This document shows positions 45,035 to 52,985 of a DNA stretch of 64,000 nucleotides, in pieces. This DNA is from Streptomyces sp. Q6 (GTDB lineage Bacteria; Actinomycetota; Actinomycetes; Streptomycetales; Streptomycetaceae). Every line of letters starts with the position of its first letter. Position 1 is the first letter of the stretch. The translations under genes were made by a program, and so were the position numbers. The notes below the pieces were generated by a model, which did not search any database, was not told where the DNA came from, and saw only the letters and a list, made by a program, of their open reading frames with translations. The DNA is taken from the NCBI RefSeq assembly GCF_036967205.1, contig NZ_CP146022.1, positions 4,030,001 through 4,094,000 on the forward strand, written 5' to 3'.

Positions 45035-46132
45035 CTAGGACCGGACGTCGACCGCTCCGAAGAGCGCTCCGATCCACGCCGTGTCCTCGGCCGAGTCCAG
45101 CCGGAAGTCCAGCGACCTGCCGCCCCGGGCCACGGCCTTGTCCAGCGAGAACACGTCGGAGTCGTAGCCGAGGGTGTTCGCGTGGGCCGGGACCCGCTCC
45201 GGCTGCCGCTCGCCCGGCTGGCTGATGGTCGAGTTGAGGACGTCGTCCGCGGGGTTGGCCCGGTCGGACAGCGCCACGGGGCCGCCCCGCCCGGTCGAGA
45301 CGGTCAGCGAGTCACCGCCCCTGCCGCGATCGCCGTTGTAGGCGACGAGCCCGGCAGAGCCGCTCGCCCCTTCGGCGAGCGGCATCGTCATGCGGAAGGT
45401 CCTGCTGGGCTGCTGCCGCGTGAAGGTGTCGAACCCGTCCCGGACGAACAGCCGCCGCAGCGGCTCGGACGGATTCTCGTACGCGGCCACGAGCGTCCAG
45501 CCGCCCCAGGCGCCGGCGGCGGTACGCCCCATGGCGACGTTCAGCTGCGCCACGGTGTACAGGCCGGCGCCGCTGGAGCGCACCAGCTCGGTGACGTCCG
45601 CGGAGGCCTGGTAGGCGTCCGCGCCGTTGGCGACCCGGTGCCCGACCACGGTGTCGGCGAGCACCTGCTTGTACGCGCCGCCGGGCTCGGCGACCAGCAC
45701 CCGCCCGTTGTCCCGCGGCGGCTTCTGCTCGCCGACCCGGAGATTTCCACCCCAGTACAAACGTGCGTATGTCACGCGAGATCCCGCGGGAATGCGGACC
45801 TCGGCACTCGAAGAGTTGTACGTGTTCGGGTCGTCGTCGATGTCCGTATAGAACATGTCGAAATCGCCATTGCTTGCGATAGCGCCCGAACGGGCCTCGG
45901 CGCACCCCACTCTTTTGAGTGGGTCGGCACCGCGGCACGTGATGGCGGCATTCGCCGCACGGACGATTCCGCCATGGAGCTCGGCGTCGTACCGCGTGGT
46001 GAACGGGATGCTGGGCTTCTCGGTACTCGGCTCCGTCGCCGTCGCCGCTGCCTGGCAGGGCAGGGACGCCGCCGCCAGCGACAGCAGGCCCACCGTCATG
46101 CGGCGCAGGAAACAGCCTTTGAAATTACGCAC
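45035..46132 (-). CDS. Secreted DUF3344-like protein
   Basis: 365 residues. Signal peptide (RRMTVGLLSLAAASLPCQAA). The mature part is beta-rich: RYDAELHGGIVRAANAAITC, then FYTDIDDDPNTYNSSSAEV, VTYARLYWGGNLR and WTLVAAYENPSEPLRRLFV. This is the pattern of secreted DUF3344-type adhesin-like proteins (from memory, medium certainty). Start GTG 46132 follows AAAGGGA. It is the apparent first gene of the polysaccharide operon, transcribed from the 264-bp gap it shares with a divergent chaplin. Function unknown; a wall- or polymer-associated role is inferred from position. Confidence 0.7.
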   Translation of the reverse strand: MRNFKGCFLRRMTVGLLSLAAASLPCQAAATATEPSTEKPSIPFTTRYDAELHGGIVRAANAAITCRGADPLKRVGCAEARSGAIASNGDFDMFYTDIDDDPNTYNSSSAEVRIPAGSRVTYARLYWGGNLRVGEQKPPRDNGRVLVAEPGGAYKQVLADTVVGHRVANGADAYQASADVTELVRSSGAGLYTVAQLNVAMGRTAAGAWGGWTLVAAYENPSEPLRRLFVRDGFDTFTRQQPSRTFRMTMPLAEGASGSAGLVAYNGDRGRGGDSLTVSTGRGGPVALSDRANPADDVLNSTISQPGERQPERVPAHANTLGYDSDVFSLDKAVARGGRSLDFRLDSAEDTAWIGALFGAVDVRS

Positions 46133-46462
46133 GGCCGGCGTCCCTTTCAGGAATGAGCAGACGCTCTGCAGCACCAGGCAAGTAGATAGGAAAGTCACAC
46201 TTATCTGTCGATCCCCCGCAGCACCTACCGCCCGAACGGGGAGCGGCCAACAGTAGCGGCCAGAAAGTCAGTTTCACTTGATACACGATGTGTGTTGGAG
46301 TTGTGAAATTCCCGGCTCCCGTGCGTCAACTCTCCGCAGCGCACTGCAATGACCTAAAGGCCATTCACTCGTTCGGAGCCGCAACCCCGTGCGGTGCCGC
46401 TCCGTTGCACCACCCGCCGGGCGCCTGTCCCGGCCGTACAGAACGACCCAAGGAGCATGTTC

Positions 46463-46702
46463 ATGTCGCGTACCGCGAAGGCAGTCGTCTTCTCCGCCAT
46501 GGCCGCCGCCGCCATGGCCGGCACCGCCGGCATCGCCGCCGCCGACAGCGGCGCGCAGGGTGCCGCCACCGACTCCCCCGGAGTCGTCTCGGGCAACGTC
46601 GTCCAGGTGCCCGTGCACGTGCCGGTCAACGCCTGCGGCAACACCGTGAACGTCATCGGCCTGCTGAACCCGGCCTTCGGCAACAGCTGCGTCAACAGCT
46701 GA
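46463..46702 (+). CDS. Short chaplin
   Basis: 79 residues: a signal peptide (RTAKAVVFSAMAAAAMAGTA, cleavage near AAA) and one chaplin domain (DSPGVVSGNVVQVPVHVPVN, then ACGNTVNVIGLLNPAFGNSC). Both Cys are present. Start ATG 46463 is seven bases after AAGGAG; ATG 46457 would be too close to that site. Divergent from the polysaccharide operon and its upstream gene. Confidence 0.95.
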   Translation: MSRTAKAVVFSAMAAAAMAGTAGIAAADSGAQGAATDSPGVVSGNVVQVPVHVPVNACGNTVNVIGLLNPAFGNSCVNS

Positions 46703-46724
46703 CCCGCGCAGCCTGACTCTTCCT

Positions 46725-46751
46725 CAGCCGCCCCTGTTCCAGGGGCGGCTG
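46725..46751 (+). terminator. Rho-independent terminator after chaplin
   Basis: 11-bp stem CAGCCGCCCCT / AGGGGCGGCTG, five-base loop, then CTTTTG. Confidence 0.93.
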
Positions 46752-46953
46752 CTTTTGTGCGCCTTCACCCGTCCGCGCCCGTGTGCCTCGTATGGAGGTG
46801 GGCGGCCGACAGGCCGTCATACAGGCCCCCACCAGGGAGAACGACGAGGACGAAGGCGCTGACCGGACACGGAGAGCGGTCGCTCGGTTGCAAGTTGTAG
46901 TAGGGCATCTCACGGTGAACTCAAGCACCAACACGCCCTCGAAAGGGAAAATC

Positions 46954-47775
46954 ATGCCCGCTCTGCCCGTACGGCGCCTTGCGACCTCCGCTCTCTGCGC
47001 GTCCTTCCTGATCGGTGCGGCAGCTCCGGTCTTCGCCGCGGACTCCGCCGATGAGCGCGTCAGCCGCACGGTTGTGTCATCCGCCCCGGTCCCCGACGCC
47101 AGTGCCCTGCTCGGTCAGGTCAAGACCCTGAAGGACACCGGCGGGGTCCTGACGCCGGTCACCGACCTCCTCGACGCCGTCCTCAAGACGAAGGACGGGA
47201 AGCTGCCCGCCGACGAAGCCCAGAAGCACGCCGACGCGGTCAAGACCGCCATCGACGCGGCGAAGGAACCGGCGGCCGCGGTCCCGGTGCCGAAGGCCCC
47301 CGACGCGGCGGTTCCTGACGACGCGAAAGCGCTGTTCGACGTGAAGGGCGACGCGCTGACCGCGCTGCAGTCCGCGGTCGACGCCCTCGTGAAGGCCGCG
47401 ACGGCCGGCGACGTCACCGCCGTCGCCACCCAGGCCCCCGTCGTCGTGACCGGACTGGTCAACTTCGTCGCGGCCACGCTGCTCAGCGGCGGGCTCCCGG
47501 CGCCCGACCTGCCCGGCCTCCCCGCGCTCCCGCAGCTGCCGACGTCCAGCGTGCCGGTCCCGCCCACGCCCGCCGTGCCCGAGACCCCCGCGCTACCGCA
47601 GACCCCGACCCTGCCCCAGACACCGGCCGTCCCGCAGACACCGGCCCTCCCCAGACCCCCTCACCTCCTAGCCGCCTCGCGCCTGCGGCGAAGCAGGCGC
47701 CCGAGCCCGCCGAGGGCAGCCGCACCGCTGCCCCCGGCGGGCTCTCGGCATGCCCGCGCACTTTCATATGTATGA
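46954..47775 (+). CDS. Secreted protein with PQTP repeats, C-terminus uncertain
   Basis: A signal peptide (RRLATSALCASFLIGAAAPV, cleaved near AFA) is followed by a ~165-residue helical mature domain (LLGQVKTLKDTGGVLTPVTD, LPADEAQKHADAVKTAIDAA). A Pro-rich tail holds repeated PQTP units (VPETPALPQTPTLPQTPAVP). The open frame continues to 47775 but is unlikely past ~47650. There the repeat PALPQTP becomes PALPRPP, consistent with one lost base. A strong hairpin at 47703-47744 also lies inside the nominal coding sequence, so the true stop is probably near 47660-47700. Start ATG 46954 with GAAAGGGA upstream. Function unknown. Confidence 0.7.
   Translation: MPALPVRRLATSALCASFLIGAAAPVFAADSADERVSRTVVSSAPVPDASALLGQVKTLKDTGGVLTPVTDLLDAVLKTKDGKLPADEAQKHADAVKTAIDAAKEPAAAVPVPKAPDAAVPDDAKALFDVKGDALTALQSAVDALVKAATAGDVTAVATQAPVVVTGLVNFVAATLLSGGLPAPDLPGLPALPQLPTSSVPVPPTPAVPETPALPQTPTLPQTPAVPQTPALPRPPHLLAASRLRRSRRPSPPRAAAPLPPAGSRHARALSYV
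47703..47744 (+). terminator. Long hairpin overlapping the nominal end of the PQTP gene
   Basis: GAGCCCGCCG-A-GGGCAGC pairs with GCTGCCC-C-CGGCGGGCTC, six-base loop. Its position inside the open frame argues that the gene ends before it. Confidence 0.8.
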
Positions 47776-47943
47776 CCGCCGCACCGTTCTTTCGAGTGGG
47801 ATCAACAAATCGAGGCGCACCGGAGTTTCCGTCGGCGAACACCGTCGTTAAGCAGGGAGAAGCGATACATCAGGCATTCCCAATGCCTCGAACGGTGAAT
47901 ATGCCACGCCGATGGCGATAAGCCATCGAAGAAAGGATAAATA

Positions 47944-48228
47944 ATGAAGGCTCTGAAGGCCGCTGCCGTTGTCGCCGGTTCCATGGTGATCGCCGGAGCC
48001 GCTGCGCCCGCCTTTGCCTCGGACCTCACTCCGACGAGCCTCAACGGCGCCCTTGACACCATCGCCAGCCAGCCGACGCTCGACGTGCAGCCGCTGGACA
48101 GCAACCTTCTCGACCCGAAGGGCAACGGTGTCGTCGACACCGTCACGGGTGCCGCCGACGGCCTGAACCCGGCCGACGCCGCGGGCGCCCCCACCGACCT
48201 GCTCGGTGGCCTCCCCCTCGCGAAGTAG
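47944..48228 (+). CDS. Small secreted protein, unknown function
   Basis: 94 residues: a signal peptide (KALKAAAVVAGSMVIAGAAA, cleaved near AFA) and a ~69-residue mature part (LTPTSLNGALDTIASQPTLD, then NLLDPKGNGVVDTVTGAADG). No Cys and no known domain. GAAAGGATAAATA precedes ATG 47944. It lies between the PQTP protein and a chaplin, and looks like one of several small exported coat-region proteins. Confidence 0.8.
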   Translation: MKALKAAAVVAGSMVIAGAAAPAFASDLTPTSLNGALDTIASQPTLDVQPLDSNLLDPKGNGVVDTVTGAADGLNPADAAGAPTDLLGGLPLAK

Positions 48229-48346
48229 TCCCCTTCCCGCTCATTGGCCCGAATGAGCGAAGGGTTTATGAGGGTGTGTCTTTACGGCTGACCGTGCAGA
48301 CCGCCCCCATACGATCCACGAAAACCCCCGAAGGAAGGTTCTGAAA

Positions 48347-48592
48347 ATGAACACTGCCAAGAAGGCCGCTCTCGTCATTGCCACGGCCGGCCTCGCGGCG
48401 GGTGCCGCGTCGGGCGCCGCTTTCGCCGATGGTGGCGCCAGCGCCGAGGGTGCCGCCGTGAACTCCCCCGGTGTCGCCTCGGGCAACGTCGGCCAGCTCC
48501 CGGTGCACGTTCCGGTCAACGTCTCCGGCAACACCGTCAACGGCATCGCGGGCCTCAACCCGGCCTTCGGCAACAGCGCCGTCAACGACTGA
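48347..48592 (+). CDS. Short chaplin lacking both cysteines (ChpE-like)
   Basis: 81 residues. Signal peptide (KKAALVIATAGLAAGAASGA) and a chaplin domain (NSPGVASGNVGQLPVHVPVN, then VSGNTVNGIAGLNPAFGNSA). The two Cys found in the other chaplins here are replaced by Ser (CGN to SGN) and Ala (NSC to NSA). ChpE of S. coelicolor is the known Cys-free short chaplin, so this is its probable counterpart. AAGGAAGG lies 9-16 bases before ATG 48347. Confidence 0.93.
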   Translation: MNTAKKAALVIATAGLAAGAASGAAFADGGASAEGAAVNSPGVASGNVGQLPVHVPVNVSGNTVNGIAGLNPAFGNSAVND

Positions 48593-48630
48593 CACAGCGC
48601 GGCGCTCCACTCCGCACGCTGGTCCCCGCA

Positions 48631-48663
48631 CGAAGGCTGGTTCGGAAATCGAACCAGCCTTCG
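48631..48663 (+). terminator. Terminator after Cys-free chaplin
   Basis: Perfect 14-bp stem CGAAGGCTGGTTCG, five-base loop, followed by GCGTTTT. Confidence 0.92.
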
Positions 48664-48794
48664 GCGTTTTCACCCCTGAATTCGTACGTGCGGGTCAAAT
48701 ACACGGTCCCGCGCTCCTCGTTCGAGTGTGCTTCATTGGCCCGATCGAGTGACGGTGCGACAAGGGTCCCCGACCGCTTGGCTAGGCTCCCCAG

Positions 48795-49298
48795 GTGACT
48801 TCAACGTCGAGTATTGACACCACGTTTCGGGCCGCAGATCTGGGAACTCTCGCCGTCATCGCCTGGAGTGGAGAACACGCGGAGGAAGAAGGCGCCACGC
48901 CTTTCCTTCTCGCCTACTCCATGGGTGATTCCCCGGCGGGCCCCGAGGCCTCGGAGGCCGCCGTGCGGGCCCTCCTGAGCAACAACGGGCTGACCATCGG
49001 CACCACCGTCCACGACGGGTCGCGCCATCCGAGCTTCCCCGTCTCCCTGCTCGTGGAGGCAGGCCAGGCCGTCGTCTCGATGCCCCTGCTGAACGCCCAG
49101 TGCCCGGTACCGCCGGAGTGGCTGGAGGCCGCGGAGGAGACGGGGACCGCGTACTTCCTCTTCACCGCCCGCCCCTGGCCCACCGCCACTCCCGGGCAGC
49201 CCGTCACCGAGAGCGAGTTGCAGAAGTTCGCCGGCGACGAGGAGACCCTCAACGCCGCCGCGCACTGCCTTCTGCCCATCCGCCGCATCCGCACGTGA
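48795..49298 (+). CDS. DUF5949-like protein, unknown function
   Basis: 167 residues, no signal peptide or TM. Conserved-looking segments: RAADLGTLAVIAWSGEH, LLVEAGQAVVSMPLLNAQCP and WLEAAEETGTAYFLFTARPW. It matches my memory of the Streptomyces DUF5949 family; no role is known. Start GTG 48795 follows a weak CCCAGGT. It is ended by a strong hairpin, so it is a single-gene unit. Confidence 0.72.
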   Translation: MTSTSSIDTTFRAADLGTLAVIAWSGEHAEEEGATPFLLAYSMGDSPAGPEASEAAVRALLSNNGLTIGTTVHDGSRHPSFPVSLLVEAGQAVVSMPLLNAQCPVPPEWLEAAEETGTAYFLFTARPWPTATPGQPVTESELQKFAGDEETLNAAAHCLLPIRRIRT

Positions 49299-49305
49299 CA
49301 CACGC

Positions 49306-49343
49306 GATCGTGGTGCGGAGCCGGCCGACTCCGCACCACGATC
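49306..49343. terminator. Bidirectional hairpin
   Basis: Perfect 15-bp stem GATCGTGGTGCGGAG with an eight-base loop, lying between the convergent DUF5949-like gene and the small secreted protein gene. Confidence 0.88.
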
Positions 49344-49363
49344 GATGACCTCTACGCGCTGTC

Positions 49364-49573
49364 TCAGCCGAGCGAGACGCCCAGACCCAGACCGAGGTCC
49401 AGGCCGTGGTGGTGCCAGTGGTGCCAGCACTCCCAGTCGCCACCGCACGGGTGGGAGGCCACGGACTGGGCGGGTGCCTGGGGCGTGGCGGCCTGAGCCA
49501 CACCGGTGAGGGGCAGGATCGCGGCTACGGCGAACAGGGCGGCCACAGAGGTCCGCCGGGCTATCTGCTTCAC
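49364..49573 (-). CDS. Small secreted His/Trp-rich protein
   Basis: About 69 residues. Signal peptide (RRTSVAALFAVAAILPLTGV, cleavage near AQA) and a ~44-residue mature part with two Cys and a His/Trp cluster (HPCGGDWECWHHWHHHGLDL), ending in a Gly/Leu repeat. The CxxxxxC plus HHWHHH pattern could bind a metal such as copper; the tyrosinase genes lie 1.5 kb away. Start GTG 49573 is tentative; ATG 49609 in frame is the alternative. Confidence 0.65.
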   Translation of the reverse strand: MKQIARRTSVAALFAVAAILPLTGVAQAATPQAPAQSVASHPCGGDWECWHHWHHHGLDLGLGLGVSLG

Positions 49574-49706
49574 GGGAGAAGTCCTATCTAGCCGGTTTTT
49601 TGGGGACATGAGCGACGCTAGTCCCCCCTCCGGCACTTGTCGCGCCGAGAGTCACCGTCCGTGACCCTCCGCGATCGACCCTGCTCGTCACCGCCAGGAG
49701 GGCTCC

Positions 49707-50366
49707 ATGAGCACCGACGTCCAGAGGGCCGCCGCGCCTGTTCGGCCCGCGGCCGACCGTCAGCCCGTACGGAGCGAGGAAGCGGCGCCCCCTGCCGAGC
49801 GGCACCTCGGGTTCGCGCTGGTCCTCGTCCTCACCGGAGTCGCCGGGCTGCTCGCCTCCTGGGTCATCACCCTCGACAAGTTCAAGCTCCTCGAAGACCC
49901 GAACTTCACCCCCGGGTGCAGCCTGAACCCCGTGGTGTCCTGCGGGAACATCATGAAGAGCGCACAGGCGGCCGCCTTCGGGTTCCCCAACCCGATGCTC
50001 GGGCTCATCGCCTACGGAGTGGTGGTCGCCGCCGGGGCGGGCCTCCTGGCCCGCGCGCGGTTCCCCCGCTGGTACTGGCTGACCTTCCAGGCGGGGTGCC
50101 TCTTCGGGGTCGGCTTCGTGTCGTGGTTGCAGTTCCAGTCGCTCTACCGGATCCACTCGCTGTGCCTGTGGTGCTGCCTCGCCTGGGTGGCCACGATCGT
50201 CATGTTCTGGAGCCTGGCCGCATTCAACGTCCGCAACGGATTTCTGCCCGCGGGACGCGCGGTGCGCACCTTCTTCACCGAGTTCTCCTGGGTTCCGCCC
50301 ACGCTGCACATCGGCGCCGTAGGAATGCTGATCCTGACCCGCTGGTGGGATTTCTGGACGAGCTGA
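49707..50366 (+). CDS. Vitamin K epoxide reductase (VKOR) family protein
   Basis: 219 residues with four to five TM segments. The shuttle Cys region is CSLNPVVSCGNIM, and the active-site pair is in HSLCLWCCLAWV (CxxC form CLWC). VKOR homologues in actinobacteria reoxidise DsbA-like proteins using quinones and so drive disulfide bonds in exported proteins. In this window the chaplins and rodlins are Cys-containing exported proteins, so they are natural clients; no DsbA-like gene is visible. Start ATG 49707 follows AGGAGGG. Confidence 0.92.
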   Translation: MSTDVQRAAAPVRPAADRQPVRSEEAAPPAERHLGFALVLVLTGVAGLLASWVITLDKFKLLEDPNFTPGCSLNPVVSCGNIMKSAQAAAFGFPNPMLGLIAYGVVVAAGAGLLARARFPRWYWLTFQAGCLFGVGFVSWLQFQSLYRIHSLCLWCCLAWVATIVMFWSLAAFNVRNGFLPAGRAVRTFFTEFSWVPPTLHIGAVGMLILTRWWDFWTS

Positions 50367-50517
50367 GAACTGGGCGGTCATTTGTCCGGCAAAGCGACCG
50401 CACGGGAAGCCAAAAATCTACGGATTAGTCCCGCAGAGGGAATTCTGCACTGATGCCACGGAAAGGGTCGTTACCCCTGTTGCGTCATCATCCTGAGCTG
50501 AAGGGGACCCACCCAGA

Positions 50518-51024
50518 ATGAGCATCACACTACGAGGAACGATCGCCGTGCTCGCGGGCTGCATCGCCGCGGCCGCCGGCTCCAGCGCCCCGGCCGTCGC
50601 CTCGGGGAACGTACCCATCGAGGTGCCCCTCGGCGGCGTGGAGAACGCGCTGCACATCGACGCACCCCGGCTGAGCACGGAGGCGCCCATCCCGATCCCC
50701 GGCACTCCCGAGGGACCTCGGTACGCGAAGGACCATGTCCTGCCCGAGCACGCGGTGCCGCGGCTTCCCCTCAGCAGCGAACTGCCCGCCACCGACGCCG
50801 AGGTGCCGCTGCCTCAGCTCCTGGCGACCGACGACGTCGACCGCCTGGGACTCACGACCGAGGAGTCCGCCGTCCGGACCCTCACGCCGGGAGCCTCCGT
50901 GAATCCCCCGCTGAGCGGTCCGCGGCCCCACTTGTTCGGGTTGCCGGACGTGTCGGCCCCGCAGGCCGCCGTCGGCACCCCCGACGTACAGGCGCAGCCG
51001 GGGGCGGACCTGGCACTCGGCTAG
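50518..51024 (+). CDS. Secreted protein of unknown function
   Basis: 168 residues. A signal peptide (LRGTIAVLAGCIAAAAGSSA, cleavage near AVA) is followed by a Pro-rich, low-complexity mature part (VPIEVPLGGVENALHIDAPR, then LPATDAEVPLPQLLATDDVD). No Cys in the mature part and no recognised domain. Start ATG 50518 is close to AAGGGGACC. It is 100 bp upstream of the tyrosinase operon, on the same strand, and may be co-transcribed or simply belong to the exported-protein cluster. Confidence 0.75.
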   Translation: MSITLRGTIAVLAGCIAAAAGSSAPAVASGNVPIEVPLGGVENALHIDAPRLSTEAPIPIPGTPEGPRYAKDHVLPEHAVPRLPLSSELPATDAEVPLPQLLATDDVDRLGLTTEESAVRTLTPGASVNPPLSGPRPHLFGLPDVSAPQAAVGTPDVQAQPGADLALG

Positions 51025-51124
51025 AAGCGCCGGGTGGGCCGGCCCATGAGCCCGTCCTGGCCCACCCGACTCACCGGCGTTCCCCGGCGGTGGGCGGGCT
51101 CCAGACCCGCAGGAGGAGATGCAC

Positions 51125-51574
51125 GTGAATCCCCAGGTGTCGTCGATCGACGAGCGTGCGGCGCGGAGCGCGACCGCGCCCGCCGCCACGGAGCCCGGAG
51201 CGCGCGCGAGACCGTTGCTGACCCGGCGCAGCGCGTGCCTGATCCTGCTGGGCGCGGCCGGCACCGCCACCGCCGTCCTGCGGATCCGGCCGCTCGGGCG
51301 CGAGGAGCCGAAGGCCGTGCCCGAGGCGTTCGACGAGACGTACCGCGGGCGGCGGATCACCGGCACGCGACTCCCCGACACGGCGGGAACCGCGGGTGCG
51401 TGGCAGGTCAGCGTCGACGGGCGCCCGCTGCACCTCATGCGCCGGGCCGACGGCTCGTATCTGAGCATGGTCGATCACTACGAGTCGTACCCCACCCCGC
51501 TCGCCGCGGCGCGAGGCGCCGTGGCGGAGCTCGGCGGCCAGGCCTTGCAGTCGTCCCCCGACCGAACGGTGTGA
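51125..51574 (+). CDS. melC1: Tyrosinase cofactor MelC1
   Basis: 149 residues. A twin-arginine signal (LTRRSACLILLGAAGTATAV) is followed by the caddie domain (FDETYRGRRITGTRLPDTAG, then WQVSVDGRPLHLMRRADGSY and MVDHYESYPTPLAAARGAV). MelC1 escorts apo-tyrosinase, delivers copper and allows its Tat export. The start is GTG 51125, about eight bases after AGGAGG; ATG 51119 is too close to that site. The stop is 6 bp from melC2. Confidence 0.93.
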   Translation: MNPQVSSIDERAARSATAPAATEPGARARPLLTRRSACLILLGAAGTATAVLRIRPLGREEPKAVPEAFDETYRGRRITGTRLPDTAGTAGAWQVSVDGRPLHLMRRADGSYLSMVDHYESYPTPLAAARGAVAELGGQALQSSPDRTV

Positions 51575-51580
51575 TGCCCG

Positions 51581-52450
51581 ATGGCTCACGTGCGTCAGAA
51601 CCAGAGCGCGCTCAGCAAGACCCAGAAGCGGCGCTTCGTGGAGGCCGTGCTGACCCTCAAGGCCAAGGGCCGGTACGACGAGTTCGTGCGGATGCACATC
51701 GACTTCTACATGGGGGACGGCGACGGCGGCCTGCGGGTGGCGCACATGACCCCGTCGTTCTTCCCGTGGCACCGCAAGTTCCTGCTCGAGTTCGAACGGG
51801 CCTTGCAGCGGGTGGATCCGGGCGTCTCGGTTCCCTACTGGGACTGGACCGTGGACCGTACGGCGGGCGCTTCCTTGTGGAGCGACGGCTTCCTCGGGGG
51901 CAACGGCCGCCGGTCCGACCGCCAGGTGATGTCCGGGCCCTTCGCCCGCCGAAGCGGCCGATGGACCGTCACCGAGGCCGTGACGGACGGCGACTTCCTC
52001 ATGCGGGACTTCGGCCGGCCGCAGGCCCCTGTCGAACTGCCGAGCAAGGAAGAGCTCGACCGGGCCATGGGCGAGTCCACGTACGACGTGGAGCCGTGGA
52101 ACTCGCTCTCCCCCAAGGGCTTTCGCAACCGGCTCGAAGGCTGGCCCACCCGCCGCGGGGACCGCACCTGGTTCAACCACAACCGGGTGCACCGCTGGGT
52201 GAGCGGGCACATGCTCGGCGCCGGTTCGGTGAACGACCCCATCTTCTGGCTCCACCACGCCTTCGTCGATCTGTGCTGGTCGCGGTGGCGGCAGCGGCAT
52301 CAGGGGGCGGCTCCCTACCTGCCGGTGGAAGCGCCGCCGCTGGGCCATGCCCAGCACGGCCGGGTGCTGGTCGCGGGCGACACCATGCCGCCGTGGGACA
52401 CGCCCCTGCGCGACATGCTCGACCACACGTCGCTGTACCGCTACGAGTGA
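51581..52450 (+). CDS. melC2: Tyrosinase MelC2
   Basis: 289 residues, slightly longer than typical MelC2 (~273). Copper A ligands are H39 (VRMHIDFYM), H55 (AHMTPSFFPW) and H64 (FPWHRKFLLEFE). Copper B ligands are H200, H204 (NHNRVHRW) and H226 (LHHAFVDLCW). No signal peptide, as expected for a protein exported with MelC1. It oxidises mono- and diphenols to quinones, giving melanin. Encoded 6 bp after melC1 and followed by a strong hairpin. Confidence 0.96.
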   Translation: MAHVRQNQSALSKTQKRRFVEAVLTLKAKGRYDEFVRMHIDFYMGDGDGGLRVAHMTPSFFPWHRKFLLEFERALQRVDPGVSVPYWDWTVDRTAGASLWSDGFLGGNGRRSDRQVMSGPFARRSGRWTVTEAVTDGDFLMRDFGRPQAPVELPSKEELDRAMGESTYDVEPWNSLSPKGFRNRLEGWPTRRGDRTWFNHNRVHRWVSGHMLGAGSVNDPIFWLHHAFVDLCWSRWRQRHQGAAPYLPVEAPPLGHAQHGRVLVAGDTMPPWDTPLRDMLDHTSLYRYE

Positions 52451-52463
52451 CCGCCCCGCACGC

Positions 52464-52502
52464 ACGACGTCCCCCGGCACGGTGTGTGCCGGGGGACGTC
52501 GT
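52464..52502 (+). terminator. Terminator of the tyrosinase operon
   Basis: A 17-bp perfect stem ACGACGTCCCCCGGCAC with a five-base loop, 13 bp after the melC2 stop. No T-run. Confidence 0.88.
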
Positions 52503-52560
52503 CAGGGCTCAGCGCGTGGAACCGGTCCCGTCGGCCGTGTTCCCCGTGGGTACGGAGGTG

Positions 52561-52827
52561 TCAGCCGCCGTAACCGGAGTCGCCACCGTCGCTGTTGACG
52601 CACGTGTTGCCGAACGCGGGGTTCAGCACGCCGATGACGTCGACGGTGTTGCCGCAGACGTTGACCGGGACGTGAATCGGAGCCTGGAGCAGGTTGCCCG
52701 ACAGGACACCCGGCGAGTTGGTGGCTTCGCCCTGGGCGCCTGCGTCGGCCATGGCCAGACCGGCGCCGCTGAGCACCACAGCACCCGTGCCGAAAGCGAC
52801 AGCGGCTGCCTTCGCGATGCGAGACAT
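52561..52827 (-). CDS. Short chaplin with Gly-rich tail
   Basis: 88 residues: a signal peptide (RIAKAAAVAFGTGAVVLSGA, cleavage near AMA) and one chaplin domain (NSPGVLSGNLLQAPIHVPVN, then VCGNTVDVIGVLNPAFGNTC) with both Cys. The C-terminus extends with SDGGDSGYGG, which most short chaplins lack. Start ATG 52827 has AAAAGGAGAACG upstream. Convergent with the tyrosinase operon. Confidence 0.93.
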   Translation of the reverse strand: MSRIAKAAAVAFGTGAVVLSGAGLAMADAGAQGEATNSPGVLSGNLLQAPIHVPVNVCGNTVDVIGVLNPAFGNTCVNSDGGDSGYGG

Positions 52828-52985
52828 CACGTTCTCCTTTTGCTTGGCAGGTGCGGCCGCGTCGTCGCAGCCGTCGGCCTGTTCAACGGAATGCGGCACG
52901 GGGAGTAACGGCTGATACAGCGATACATCATGAAAAGGGAAGGAATGGGCCCCACCTGGCTCAATTCTTCACCCGTACCCGCTTT

